Source: CAWGGS01 sp963822095 (GTDB lineage Bacteria > Desulfobacterota > Desulfobulbia > Desulfobulbales > Desulfocapsaceae). Taken from it: 64,000 nucleotides of DNA. Below the pieces are notes generated by a model. It searched no databases and had not been told where the DNA came from. It saw only the letters and a list, made by a program, of their open reading frames with translations. Below, one piece after another: positions 16,355 to 24,573 of this stretch. The position numbers and the translations under genes were made by a program. The stretch is taken from positions 1 through 64,000 of the forward strand of contig CAWGGS010000052.1 in NCBI GenBank assembly GCA_963822095.1, read 5' to 3'. Position 1 is the first letter of the stretch. Each line of letters starts with the position of its first letter.

Positions 16355-16810
16355 TTAATCACCCCACAGGAGAGTATTCTTTATCCATCCGCTAAGTCCT
16401 GAGTCGTGAAGAACCTTCGTCCATCCGTTTTTCTGTTTAAGTGCATAAAAAACAACACCATAAAAAGCCTTGCCAATAACCTTAAACTGTGTACCGGGGC
16501 CCGTGTGAATATTGACTCTACCTTTCATGTTCTTGTTGGCCTTAACAATAACAGAAGGTTTATCTGATAGAGCTTCTGAAATAACCCAACCAGAATCTTT
16601 TTCAAAGTCTTCAACTTTAAGCCATTTCCCTTTTCTGGAAAGAACCTTCAGGGGAAAACCTTTATCGTATTTCCATTTAATTTTATACTGAGTTCCAGGA
16701 CCGGACATAAGAGATATTGTGGTATCTTTAACGCTTAGTATCCTTGAGAAGGCAACATCGTACACGAATAATGAGATAAAAATGAGGAGGATTGAGAAGA
16801 ATTTAAACAT
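16355..16810 (-). CDS. Secreted protein with two bacterial SH3 domains
   Basis: A 151-residue protein with an N-terminal hydrophobic signal (about residues 1-22, KFFSILLIFISLFV). Two SH3b repeats follow, each marked by a GPGTQYKI or GPGTQFKV motif (near residues 39 and 104) and by a GWVI or GWIK strand. Such domains commonly bind peptidoglycan or cell-wall ligands, so a periplasmic envelope role is likely. It is a separate transcription unit between the tRNA-Ser terminator and parB, and its exact function is unknown. Confidence 0.8.
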   Translation of the reverse strand: MFKFFSILLIFISLFVYDVAFSRILSVKDTTISLMSGPGTQYKIKWKYDKGFPLKVLSRKGKWLKVEDFEKDSGWVISEALSDKPSVIVKANKNMKGRVNIHTGPGTQFKVIGKAFYGVVFYALKQKNGWTKVLHDSGLSGWIKNTLLWGD

Positions 16811-16877
16811 GAATAGTATTCCTCAAGAAAAGAGATGAAAAGAAGAGGTCCCCTCTATCTGCATCTTTAAGAAAATC

Positions 16878-17741
16878 TTATTTTAAGATAAGAGAAACGA
16901 GTCTTTCGAGATCATCAAGAGAATAAAAATCTATTTCAACCTTTCCCCTGGATCCAGTTTGATGGATTGAGACATTGGAATTCAATTTGTTGGTTAGTTG
17001 GGTTGTCAAGGATTTTAAAAATGCCGTAGGTATTGGTTCATCATGGGTTTTAGCTGTTGGTTTTGCCCGAAACGCTGAATTCAGCTTTCTGATGAGTTTT
17101 TCAGTTTGGCGAACCGAAAGCTTCTTTTTGAGTATTTGATCTCGAACCTCCATTTGTACGGAAGCATCATCATTAATACGCAAAAGTGACCGGGCATGTC
17201 CTTCTGAGAGGTTACCCATAACAAGATCTTCTTTAATAAAATGAGGAAGATTTAGTAATCTCAGCATGTTGGTTATTGTCGATCTTTGTTTACCAACTCT
17301 TCTGGCAGCTTCTTCCTGGGTGTAACCGAATTTTTCTATCAATCGGTTATAGGCCTCTGCCTCTTCAATGGGGTTAAGGTCAGTACGTTGAACGTTCTCA
17401 ATAATTGCCAACTCAAGAAGAGAATCATCATCCTTAACATCTCTCAAAACAACCGGCACAGTTGAAAGACCGGCAAGTTTGGACGCCCGCAGCCTTCTCT
17501 CTCCCGCAATGAGATGAAAACCACCAGAGGACTCAGACTGGGTCACAATGAGGGGTTGGATCACCCCGTTTTCTTTGATTGAACTTGCAAGTTGTTGAAG
17601 TTCATCCTCGTTAAAAGTTGAACGTGGTTGGAATTTATTTGGAACTATTTTGTCAATATCACATTCAAAAAATTTTTCCTCATCATGATCAGTACCAAAA
17701 AGAAGGTTAACGCCTTTACCAAGTCCTGAGGGTTTTGACAC
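16878..17741 (-). CDS. parB: Chromosome-partitioning protein ParB
   Basis: CTP-dependent DNA clamp that loads at parS and spreads to organise the origin region. From the chosen GTG start it has 287 residues. The ParB/Sulfiredoxin-type N-terminal domain contains FQPR near residue 37 and the CTP-binding motif GERRLRAS at 80-87. The helix-turn-helix follows (YTQEEAARRVGKQRSTITN), then the C-terminal dimerisation region. An upstream ATG at 17771 lies inside parA; the GTG at 17741, 4 nt after the parA stop with a GAGGTG site 6-7 bases away, is better. It is co-transcribed with parA. Confidence 0.94.
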   Translation of the reverse strand: MSKPSGLGKGVNLLFGTDHDEEKFFECDIDKIVPNKFQPRSTFNEDELQQLASSIKENGVIQPLIVTQSESSGGFHLIAGERRLRASKLAGLSTVPVVLRDVKDDDSLLELAIIENVQRTDLNPIEEAEAYNRLIEKFGYTQEEAARRVGKQRSTITNMLRLLNLPHFIKEDLVMGNLSEGHARSLLRINDDASVQMEVRDQILKKKLSVRQTEKLIRKLNSAFRAKPTAKTHDEPIPTAFLKSLTTQLTNKLNSNVSIHQTGSRGKVEIDFYSLDDLERLVSLILK

Positions 17742-17745
17742 GTTA

Positions 17746-18519
17746 TCACCTCTGTAGTTTGAGAAACTCATTTGCTAGTTTAATATAGGCCTTGCCTCCA
17801 GTTGAGGAAGGATCGTATTCAACAATTGTCTTTCCATGACTGGGGCATTCACTTAAACGGACATTTCTGGGAACCACCGTTTTAAAAACCTGTTTTTGGA
17901 AGTGCTTGTTGATTTCATCCGCAACTTGAAAGGTAAGCTTGTTTCTCCGGTCGTACATTGTCAACAAAAGCCCCTCAATAAAAAGATTTTTATTGTATGA
18001 TTTTTTAACTGAACGAATAGTATTAATCAGCTGAGCCAATCCTTCCAGGGCAAAATATTCACATTGCATGGGAATAAGAACAGAATCTGCGGCAGTAAGG
18101 GCATTGACAGTTAAAAAACCCAAGGAAGGGGGACAGTCGACAAAAATATAATCAAAGAGAGGTAGCGCCGGCAAGAGGATCTCTGCGAGATACCGCTCTC
18201 GTTTTTCTGCGGAAATGAGCTCTATTTCAGCGGCAACCAGATCAATGGTTGCGGGTAAAATTTTGAGATTGCTGATTCCTGTTGGGAAGAGTATATCTGT
18301 TATACTGCACTGATCAGAAAAGGCATGATATAGGTGTTTGGTAATGTCTCGTCTACTTAGGCCTACAGCGCTGGTTGCGTTTCCCTGAGGATCAGAATCA
18401 ACAAGGAGAACTTTTTTTCTCTTCTTGGCGAGGGCAGCAGCGAGATTTACCGAGGAAGTCGTTTTGCCGACGCCACCTTTCTGGTTTGCAACGGCAATGG
18501 TTTTTGCAGTTTTTTGCAT
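17746..18519 (-). CDS. parA: Chromosome-partitioning ATPase ParA (Soj)
   Basis: Walker-type ATPase that moves ParB-parS complexes during chromosome segregation. From ATG at 18519 it is 257 residues with the deviant Walker A KGGVGKTT at 14-21, the VDSDPQGNAT motif and the VDCPPSLG Walker B region. The frame is open 14 codons further upstream, but those residues (MCLFVSRFFFWGL) do not fit the family, whose proteins start just before this motif. The parA stop overlaps the parB ribosome-binding site. A parS site lies about 280 bp upstream of its start. Confidence 0.94.
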   Translation of the reverse strand: MQKTAKTIAVANQKGGVGKTTSSVNLAAALAKKRKKVLLVDSDPQGNATSAVGLSRRDITKHLYHAFSDQCSITDILFPTGISNLKILPATIDLVAAEIELISAEKRERYLAEILLPALPLFDYIFVDCPPSLGFLTVNALTAADSVLIPMQCEYFALEGLAQLINTIRSVKKSYNKNLFIEGLLLTMYDRRNKLTFQVADEINKHFQKQVFKTVVPRNVRLSECPSHGKTIVEYDPSSTGGKAYIKLANEFLKLQR

Positions 18520-18801
18520 GATTAACCCCCAAAAAAAGAAACGCGAAACAAACAGGCACAAGACAAGTTAATAATACAAACGGCCCTCTACCACAAGGAA
18601 AATCGGTTTTACCCGGTTTTTAATGCACTCCAGGGGCTTTTTTATACTGTAAACGTCAAAAATTAACCCGATCGAGACCCCTTGTGTGATTTTAACCGGC
18701 AGCCTTTTTGAGGTTTCGACACAAAAGTCTGTCGACAAAGATCGTGACACGATGGCTTGATTGTAAACCCTCTCTCCCTTGTAAGAGAAAAAATTAATAG
18801 A

Positions 18802-18817
18802 TGTTTCACGTGAAACA
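18802..18817. other. parS: parS centromere-like site
   Basis: TGTTTCACGTGAAACA is a perfect 16-bp palindrome that matches the conserved chromosomal parS consensus exactly. It lies in the 316-bp gap (18520-18835) between parA and nadB, 18 bp before the nadB start; nothing else in that gap is recognised. Being next to parAB, it is the expected loading site for ParB and indicates that the replication origin is near. Confidence 0.95.
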
Positions 18818-18835
18818 TTGTTGAGGCGGTGAGTT

Positions 18836-20488
18836 ATGGAATCAGATTTTTTGGTTATTGGGAGCGGGATCGCAGGACTGTCCTTTGCTTTGAAAGCAGC
18901 ACAATTGGGGAGCGTCGTATTGGTAACCAAAAAGAGAGATATAGATACAGCCACAAATTTGGCTCAAGGGGGGATAGCGGCTGTTTTATCTAAAGACGAT
19001 TCTTATTCGTTACACGAAAAGGATACTTTGCTTTCCGGCGCGGGGTTGTGTGACCTTGATGTTGTAAGTATGGTGGTTCGTGAGGGCCCCGAAAGGATTC
19101 GTGAACTTGTTGAGATAGGAGTAAATTTCGTAAGAGACGAACAGAATAAAGATCAGTTAAGTCTCGGGAGGGAGGGAGGACATTCAAAAAGGCGGGTGGC
19201 CCATGCCTATGATCTCACAGGAAAGGAAATAGAGAGAGCTCTTCTTGAAAAAGTTAAAGCGATAAAAAATATCAACTTTTTTGAAAATTACACGGCTATT
19301 GATCTTTTGATTGTAGAGGGTGAAGGGGAGAGAGCAAGAAAGGAGTGTGTCGGGGCCTATGTTCTCGAAGAAGGGGGGAAAGTTGTTCCGTTCAAGGCTA
19401 AAGTTACAACCTTGTGTTCTGGTGGTAGCGGGAAGGTATATCTCTATACAAGTAATCCGGATATATCGACAGGTGATGGTATAGCCATGGCCTTTAGGGC
19501 CGGAGCGAAAGTGGCAAATATGGAATTTGTTCAATTTCATCCGACTTGTTTGTATCATCCTAAGGCTAAAAATTTTCTCATTTCAGAGGCAGTCCGCGGA
19601 GAAGGAGCTGTTCTTATACATAGAGATGGGACAAGGTTTATGCATAAATATGATGACCGCCTTGAACTTGCAACTCGTGATACGGTAGCAAGGGCTATTG
19701 ACAAAGAAATGAAGGAACGGGGGGAGGATTGTGTTTATCTTGATATAAGTTCAAAAGATCCAGAGTTTATTAAGAAGAGGTTTCCTAATATTTATGCAAA
19801 ATGTCTGTCATATGGGATAGATATAACCCATATGCCGATTCCTGTGGTACCGGCGGCACATTATATGTGTGGTGGTGTTGTCGTCGATGAGTGGGGACGT
19901 TCATCCATTAAAGGTCTTTTTGCTTTGGGCGAGACGGCCTGCACGGGATTGCATGGTGGAAATAGGTTGGCTAGCAATTCACTCCTCGAGGCTGTGGTTT
20001 TTTCTGAAAGGGCGTTTGGGTATTGTCGGGATCATGTGAAAAAGATTAAGAACAGGCACCCAGGTAAAATTGATGAATGGATGGAGGGCAAAGCAGTCAC
20101 CTTGAATGAGGAAATTCTTATTAATCACAATTGGGATCTTATACGAAGAACCATGTGGAATTATGTGGGGATAGTGCGAAGCAGTAAAAGGTTGGAGTTA
20201 GCTAAACAACGCATGGAAGATATTGCAATGGAAATTGAGCAGCATTATAAAGACTATTATGTTACTCAAAATATGGTGGAATTAAGAAATATCACCTGGA
20301 TTGCTCTGATGATAATCCATGCGGCATTAAAAAGAAAAGAATCACGTGGGCTTCATTACATAATAGATTATCCGGAAATCGACAACAACTATTGTAGTTG
20401 GGAGATTTTTCAAAGAAGTGTTATTGGGAGATTTCCTTGGGAGATCGAATCGTGCAAAGGGGATGGAAGAGGCTATAACCTGGGTTAG
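18836..20488 (+). CDS. nadB: L-aspartate oxidase
   Basis: FAD enzyme that oxidises L-aspartate to iminoaspartate, the first step of de novo NAD synthesis; in anaerobes fumarate can be the electron acceptor. The 550-residue protein has the FAD-binding GSGIAGLSFA motif near residue 9, the NLAQGGIAA segment, SLGREGGHSKRRV, QFHPTCLY and GLHGGNRLASNS, all diagnostic for NadB. The GAGG ribosome-binding site is 9-10 bp before ATG. It stands alone rightward with no nadA or nadC adjacent. A convergent terminator for the tRNA-Lys/Glu operon is at 20532-20557. Confidence 0.95.
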   Translation: MESDFLVIGSGIAGLSFALKAAQLGSVVLVTKKRDIDTATNLAQGGIAAVLSKDDSYSLHEKDTLLSGAGLCDLDVVSMVVREGPERIRELVEIGVNFVRDEQNKDQLSLGREGGHSKRRVAHAYDLTGKEIERALLEKVKAIKNINFFENYTAIDLLIVEGEGERARKECVGAYVLEEGGKVVPFKAKVTTLCSGGSGKVYLYTSNPDISTGDGIAMAFRAGAKVANMEFVQFHPTCLYHPKAKNFLISEAVRGEGAVLIHRDGTRFMHKYDDRLELATRDTVARAIDKEMKERGEDCVYLDISSKDPEFIKKRFPNIYAKCLSYGIDITHMPIPVVPAAHYMCGGVVVDEWGRSSIKGLFALGETACTGLHGGNRLASNSLLEAVVFSERAFGYCRDHVKKIKNRHPGKIDEWMEGKAVTLNEEILINHNWDLIRRTMWNYVGIVRSSKRLELAKQRMEDIAMEIEQHYKDYYVTQNMVELRNITWIALMIIHAALKRKESRGLHYIIDYPEIDNNYCSWEIFQRSVIGRFPWEIESCKGDGRGYNLG

Positions 20489-20531
20489 TGCCGAGTAACG
20501 TGTTGAATATATGTTTCTTTTAAAGAAAAAA

Positions 20532-20557
20532 AGCGCCACACTTATCAGTGTGGCGCT
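20532..20557 (-). terminator. Terminator of the tRNA-Lys/tRNA-Glu operon
   Basis: AGCGCCACAC (20532-20541) pairs with GTGTGGCGCT (20548-20557). Read leftward, the stem is followed by a T run, so it acts mainly on the minus strand, downstream of tRNA-Glu; on the plus strand no T run follows. Confidence 0.8.
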
Positions 20558-20565
20558 CATCTATG

Positions 20566-20643
20566 TGGCGTCCCCAACCGGATTTGAACCGGTGTTGCCG
20601 GCGTGAAAGGCCGGTGTCCTGGACCTGACTAGACGATGGGGAC
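20566..20643 (-). tRNA. tRNA-Glu(TTC)
   Basis: A 78-nt gene with encoded CCA on the minus strand. The acceptor stem is GTCCCCA with TGGGGAC, the anticodon loop CTTTCAC gives TTC, and GGTTCAAATCC is the T-arm. It is second in a leftward pair after tRNA-Lys. Confidence 0.97.
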
Positions 20644-20650
20644 TTGTTTT

Positions 20651-20726
20651 TGGTGGGTCGTGCGCGACTTGAACGCGCGACTCTCTGCTTAAAAGGCAGA
20701 TACTCTACCGACTGAGTTAACGACCC
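20651..20726 (-). tRNA. tRNA-Lys(TTT)
   Basis: A 76-nt gene with encoded CCA. The acceptor stem is GGGTCGT with ACGACCC, and the anticodon loop CTTTTAA gives TTT. It precedes tRNA-Glu by 7 bp in the same leftward operon. Confidence 0.97.
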
Positions 20727-20746
20727 TTCAACCTATGAAGCTAGTT

Positions 20747-20775
20747 CTTATACAAGTTGTTTGGAGCAGTGTCAA
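20747..20775 (-). promoter_or_regulatory. Sigma-70-type promoter of the tRNA-Lys/Glu operon
   Basis: On the minus strand TTGACA (20775-20770) and TATAAG (20752-20747) are separated by 17 bp, and the -10 element ends 20 bp before the tRNA-Lys 5' end. Confidence 0.75.
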
Positions 20776-20960
20776 GGAAAATCGATATCCTCTTTCTTTT
20801 ATCATTGGATAAAAGGGGGTTCAAAGTAGATAAAAATGCAGAAATAACGATGCTATCAACAATATTCCTTAGTATACTCTGATGATAAAAAGTAGCAGAT
20901 TGGATATATTCCAAATATAATGGTGTCCATTTCAATTCAATTTTGGGGAGAGCTTGAGGT

Positions 20961-21566
20961 ATGGGGTTAATAAAAGGTAGTGCAAGTTTTGTTCGATTTG
21001 CAGTTGAAGGTGATCTTCCTGAAAACACATGGGATTTTATTGCTGAGCGTGTTGCATTGTATTCCTTTAAGGATATTGATGAAAGTTATGACGAGAGTTC
21101 CATCGGGTGGGTATCTCTAAAGAGCATGTTTGATTCGGACTTTGCTTTTGGGGGGTATGCATACGGAAATTATGTCTCACTTTCGCTCAGATATGATGAA
21201 AGGAGGGTTTCTACAGCAATCCTGAAGAAATTTGTTTTAAAAGAGGAAGAAAGGATAAAAAAGGAAAGACAGATCCCTAAAATTTCCAGATCTATGAAAA
21301 CCGAGATAAAAGAGAGAATTCATTCGGAACTTATCAAAAAATCTTTTCCGTTTCCTTCAATTTATGATGTGGCCTGGAATATTGGTGATTCCACACTTCT
21401 GTTTTTTTCAACCAATGCGAAGGCCCAAGCGCTTTTAGAGGATCATTTTAAAAAGACCTTTGGAATGACATTGATACAACAAGTCCCCTATATAACAGCT
21501 GAACATCTTCAAGATGAGGATGGTGTTGAGATGCTGTCCAAAATTACTCCAGGTGTCTTTATTTAA
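20961..21566 (+). CDS. RdgC-like recombination-associated protein, short form
   Basis: A 201-residue protein that I recognise as the short RdgC-like form of Desulfobacterota, from the KGSASFVRFAVEGDLPENTWDF start, the SIGWVSLKSMFD segment and the KKTFGMTLI block near the C-terminus. E. coli RdgC is about 300 residues, binds DNA as a ring dimer and restrains RecA; whether the short form does this is not known from sequence. Ribosome-binding sites GGGGAG and GAGG precede the ATG. It is followed after 31 bp by an uncharacterised gene that appears to be its regular partner. The 234 bp upstream contain the divergent tRNA-Lys promoter. Confidence 0.75.
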   Translation: MGLIKGSASFVRFAVEGDLPENTWDFIAERVALYSFKDIDESYDESSIGWVSLKSMFDSDFAFGGYAYGNYVSLSLRYDERRVSTAILKKFVLKEEERIKKERQIPKISRSMKTEIKERIHSELIKKSFPFPSIYDVAWNIGDSTLLFFSTNAKAQALLEDHFKKTFGMTLIQQVPYITAEHLQDEDGVEMLSKITPGVFI

Positions 21567-21597
21567 AATTTCTTAAAAAATAGGAATGTGATAATAA

Positions 21598-22146
21598 ATG
21601 GATTTAGTTGATATTATTTCTGAAAAAAAGTTTCTTGGGCAAGAATTTCTGACTTGGCTCTGGTGGAAAAGTGAAGAACGCGGCGGCAGTATCTCTCTTT
21701 CACATCTGGGTGATATTATAGTCGTATTCGAAAAACATATGCTGTTGGAATATGGAGAAGGGCAATCCAACGAAAAGTTGATCTGCAGAGGACTGCAGTC
21801 GGAATTAAAAGAAGCTCGAACCGGGGTTTCGATTGGGAAAAAATTGGAACAGGCCAGGATCAGGCTTGAACTCCAGGAGCATGAATGGTCGTTTACTCTA
21901 GCAGCAGGACGTATGGAATTTAGAAACGTCCGCTTGCCGAAGACAGCAGGATTTGAAGAAAATTCACAGGACATAGACAAAGAGAGTGAAGGTTTGATCC
22001 TGGAGCGTATCTTTCTCTTTGAAGAATTAGTACGTATCATTAACGGTCTCTTTAAAATGTTTCTTGATATCAGGCTTGGCCCGGATTGGATGGAAGACGT
22101 TTTGAAGATTAGAGCGTGGGTGGAACGGTCGGTTTCTGAAATGTAA
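21598..22146 (+). CDS. Conserved protein of unknown function, RdgC partner
   Basis: A 182-residue soluble protein of unknown function. Near the N-terminus is FLGQEFLTWLWWKSE, a pattern I recall from proteins encoded next to short RdgC-like genes in Desulfobacterota. The middle has ELKEARTGVSIGKKLEQARIRLE, suggesting helices, followed by WSFTLAAGRMEFRNVRLP. There is no signal peptide, membrane segment or recognised catalytic motif. The ATG follows AGGAATGTGAT with loose spacing. The tight pairing with the RdgC-like gene suggests a shared role in DNA recombination or nucleoid function. A Ser-rich open frame on the opposite strand is a shadow. Confidence 0.7.
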   Translation: MDLVDIISEKKFLGQEFLTWLWWKSEERGGSISLSHLGDIIVVFEKHMLLEYGEGQSNEKLICRGLQSELKEARTGVSIGKKLEQARIRLELQEHEWSFTLAAGRMEFRNVRLPKTAGFEENSQDIDKESEGLILERIFLFEELVRIINGLFKMFLDIRLGPDWMEDVLKIRAWVERSVSEM

Positions 22147-22291
22147 TCGACTTGGTTTATTTGAAAAATACTGATTATCTCTAATGTTCGGATTGATCCA
22201 AAGAGTGAGTTGTTCGTTTTAAGGGACGCCATAAACCCATCCCCCGGGGCAACACTTACGCCTTCGTGCGTGCAGAGACTTAAGAAACAGA

Positions 22292-22337
22292 CAGTTCACA
22301 CCCTACCGTTTCGGTAGGCTGAGTTTCGGGGTAATCG
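22292..22337 (+). repeat. Stem-loop repeat element, copy A (upstream of gatB)
   Basis: The segment starts CAG(t)T(c)ACACCCT and contains a perfect hairpin CCTACCG (22302-22308), TTT loop, CGGTAGG (22312-22318), then GGGG at 22328-22331. It resembles copy B at 27154-27200: both share ACACCCT, CGTTTCG, TAGGC and a downstream GGGG in the same order and nearly the same spacing. It lies 34 bp before gatB. It could be an RNA leader structure or a small dispersed repeat; no known riboswitch family is recognised. Confidence 0.5.
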
Positions 22338-22370
22338 AAAAAAATGTTTATCATCGTTTAAAGGATAGTT

Positions 22371-23804
22371 ATGGAGCTGGAAACAGTTATCGGGTTGGAG
22401 ATTCATTCCCAACTCAAAACGAAATCAAAAATATTTTGTGGATGTTCGACTTCTTTCGGATCATCCCCCAATACGCAAACCTGCCCTATATGCTTAGGAA
22501 TGCCAGGTGTTTTACCGGTATTAAACAAGATGGTGGTAGAGTTTGCGATCAAACTGGGGTTGGCTACGGGGGCCAGGATTAATCCCTTAAGCCAATTTGC
22601 CAGAAAAAATTATTTTTATCCTGATCTTCCTAAGGGATACCAGACCTCCCAATATGATTTGCCGATAGTAGAGTACGGATCAATTGAAATTGATGTAGAT
22701 GGCCAGAAAAAAGAGGTTGGAATAACCCGAATTCACATGGAAGAGGATGCCGGAAAGCTGATACATGATGATCGTGATCCCCTCTCATATATTGATCTCA
22801 ATCGAACGGGAACCCCTCTTGTGGAAATAGTATCTGAGCCGGATATGAGATCTCCTGAACAGGCTGTAGCCTATTTAAAAAAGATACATACTCTTGTGCG
22901 TTATCTTGATATCTGTGACGGCAATATGCAGGAGGGAAGTTTCCGTTGCGATGCCAATATTTCATTGAGGCCGTTTGGTGAGAAAAAAATGGGTACCAGG
23001 ACGGAATTAAAGAATATGAATTCATTTAAAAATGTTCAGGCTGCCCTGGAATATGAGATTCGACGCCAGCGCGATATCATTTTGGAAGGTGAGGAGGTTA
23101 TCCAGGAGACACGTCTTTGGAATCCCGATACCAACAGAACTGAATCCATGCGAGGTAAAGAGGATGCGCATGATTATCGATATTTTCCCTGTCCCGATTT
23201 GGTGCCCATATCAATAGATGCAGCCTGGATTGACCTGGTACGAAAAGGGCTTCCAGAACTTCCAGAGGCAAGAAAAACAAGATTTATTAAAGAGTTAGGC
23301 CTCCCGGATTACGATTCTCACATATTAACGGCTTCGAAAGAATTGGCGGATTATTTTGAGAGTGCCTTGCAGCATTGCGGTTCAGCAAAGAAATTGTCAA
23401 ATTGGATAATGACCGAACTTTTGCGAGAGATTAAAGGGGACGTCGGCCCCTGGATTTCAGAATGTACGGTCAGTGCCCAAGCATTAGGGACGCTTGTTTC
23501 CCTCCTTGAAGACGGCCAAATAAGCGGAAAAATAGCTAAAACTGTTTTTCAAAAGATGATGGAAACCGGGCAGGACCCCATGGTGATCGTCAAAGAGAAC
23601 GACCTCGTTCAGGTTTCCGATGAACAACAACTGCTGACCTTGGTTAAGGAGATTGTAGCCGCAAACCCTCAACAGGCTGAAGAATATAGGGGAGGGAAAA
23701 CAAAATTGATGGGTTTTTTCGTGGGGCAACTCATGAAAAGAACACAGGGAAAGGCTAATCCTAAAATGGTAAACGAACTCTTTTTAAGGGAGCTTTCTAA
23801 TTAA
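22371..23804 (+). CDS. gatB: Asp-tRNA(Asn)/Glu-tRNA(Gln) amidotransferase subunit B
   Basis: The tRNA-binding and kinase-like subunit of GatCAB, which activates the side-chain carboxylate of misacylated tRNA and receives ammonia from GatA. The 477-residue protein starts with ETVIGLEIHSQL and has the zinc-site-type cysteines IFCGCSTSFG...TCPICLGMPG, KNYFYPDLPKGYQ, HMEEDAGKLIHD and DYRYFPCPDL. The C-terminal YqeY-like helical domain ends LMKRTQGKANPK. It is separated from gatCA by 20 kb and leads a rightward gatB-radC-hemW run. A structured repeat precedes it. Confidence 0.96.
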   Translation: MELETVIGLEIHSQLKTKSKIFCGCSTSFGSSPNTQTCPICLGMPGVLPVLNKMVVEFAIKLGLATGARINPLSQFARKNYFYPDLPKGYQTSQYDLPIVEYGSIEIDVDGQKKEVGITRIHMEEDAGKLIHDDRDPLSYIDLNRTGTPLVEIVSEPDMRSPEQAVAYLKKIHTLVRYLDICDGNMQEGSFRCDANISLRPFGEKKMGTRTELKNMNSFKNVQAALEYEIRRQRDIILEGEEVIQETRLWNPDTNRTESMRGKEDAHDYRYFPCPDLVPISIDAAWIDLVRKGLPELPEARKTRFIKELGLPDYDSHILTASKELADYFESALQHCGSAKKLSNWIMTELLREIKGDVGPWISECTVSAQALGTLVSLLEDGQISGKIAKTVFQKMMETGQDPMVIVKENDLVQVSDEQQLLTLVKEIVAANPQQAEEYRGGKTKLMGFFVGQLMKRTQGKANPKMVNELFLRELSN

Positions 23805-23817
23805 CGAAAGGGGGCCT

Positions 23818-24570
23818 GTGAATAAAGAGTATTGGCAACAGAAAGGTTCCGGTCACCGGGGGAGACTGCGGGACCGATTCCTGAAAAAAGGAATCGATGG
23901 CCTCAGTGATACTGAAGTTCTTGAGCTTCTTCTTTCTTTTGGAACTCCTCGGTCAGATTGTAAAGAATCGGCACGAGCAGCCCTTAAACATTTTGGGTCT
24001 ATTTCAGCGGTACTTGATGCCTCTTCCACTGAACTTTTGCGAATAAAAGGAATCGGCGATAAAAACAGCTTTGCCGTTCAATTTATTCAGGCAGTATCAA
24101 GACGTTATCTCAGGCAAAGATTGCAAGGGAAAAAGTATCTTCATTCATCGGATCAGGTCAAAGACTATCTTTTACACACTCTGCGAGGTCTGAAAAAAGA
24201 AATCTTTATTGCCATCTTTCTTGATTCATCTCACGCTATTATTGATTCTGAGGTTCTGGCGGAAGGGACGATTGGGAATACAGTTGTCTACCCCCGGGAA
24301 CTTCTTCTACGTTGCCTGGACCGGAATGCAGCGGCCCTTATTGTAGCCCATAACCATCCATCAGGAGCATTAACGCCTTCAATCCAGGATAAAAATCTTA
24401 CCAGGACGATTTTTGTCGCCGCTTCCTTAATGGATATTCACCTTCTTGACCATATGATTATAGGAGAGGGCTCTTTCAGTTTTGCCGATAATGGTCTGAT
24501 GTCTGAGATCAAAAGAGAGTGCCAGGAGATTATGAACCGCCTGTATTCCCGTACCGTGCATTCAGGGTGA
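23818..24570 (+). CDS. radC: RadC/JAB-domain DNA repair-associated protein
   Basis: A 250-residue RadC-family protein with a GTG start 13 bp after gatB. The N-terminal helix-hairpin-helix-like part contains LLRIKGIGDKNS (about 73-84), and the MPN/JAB domain carries the metal motif HNHPSG at 178-183 with Asp191 (JAMM pattern HxHPxGx..D). RadC was named for DNA repair in E. coli, but its biochemical role remains unclear. It is co-oriented with gatB and hemW, with 3 bp to hemW. Confidence 0.92.
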   Translation: MNKEYWQQKGSGHRGRLRDRFLKKGIDGLSDTEVLELLLSFGTPRSDCKESARAALKHFGSISAVLDASSTELLRIKGIGDKNSFAVQFIQAVSRRYLRQRLQGKKYLHSSDQVKDYLLHTLRGLKKEIFIAIFLDSSHAIIDSEVLAEGTIGNTVVYPRELLLRCLDRNAAALIVAHNHPSGALTPSIQDKNLTRTIFVAASLMDIHLLDHMIIGEGSFSFADNGLMSEIKRECQEIMNRLYSRTVHSG

Positions 24571-24573
24571 AAG

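Noticed and set aside
21573..22232. 219-residue minus-strand frame opposite the RdgC partner gene
   Set aside because: Its product is Ser-rich with no motif, while the plus-strand frame continues the RdgC operon and matches a recalled protein pattern.
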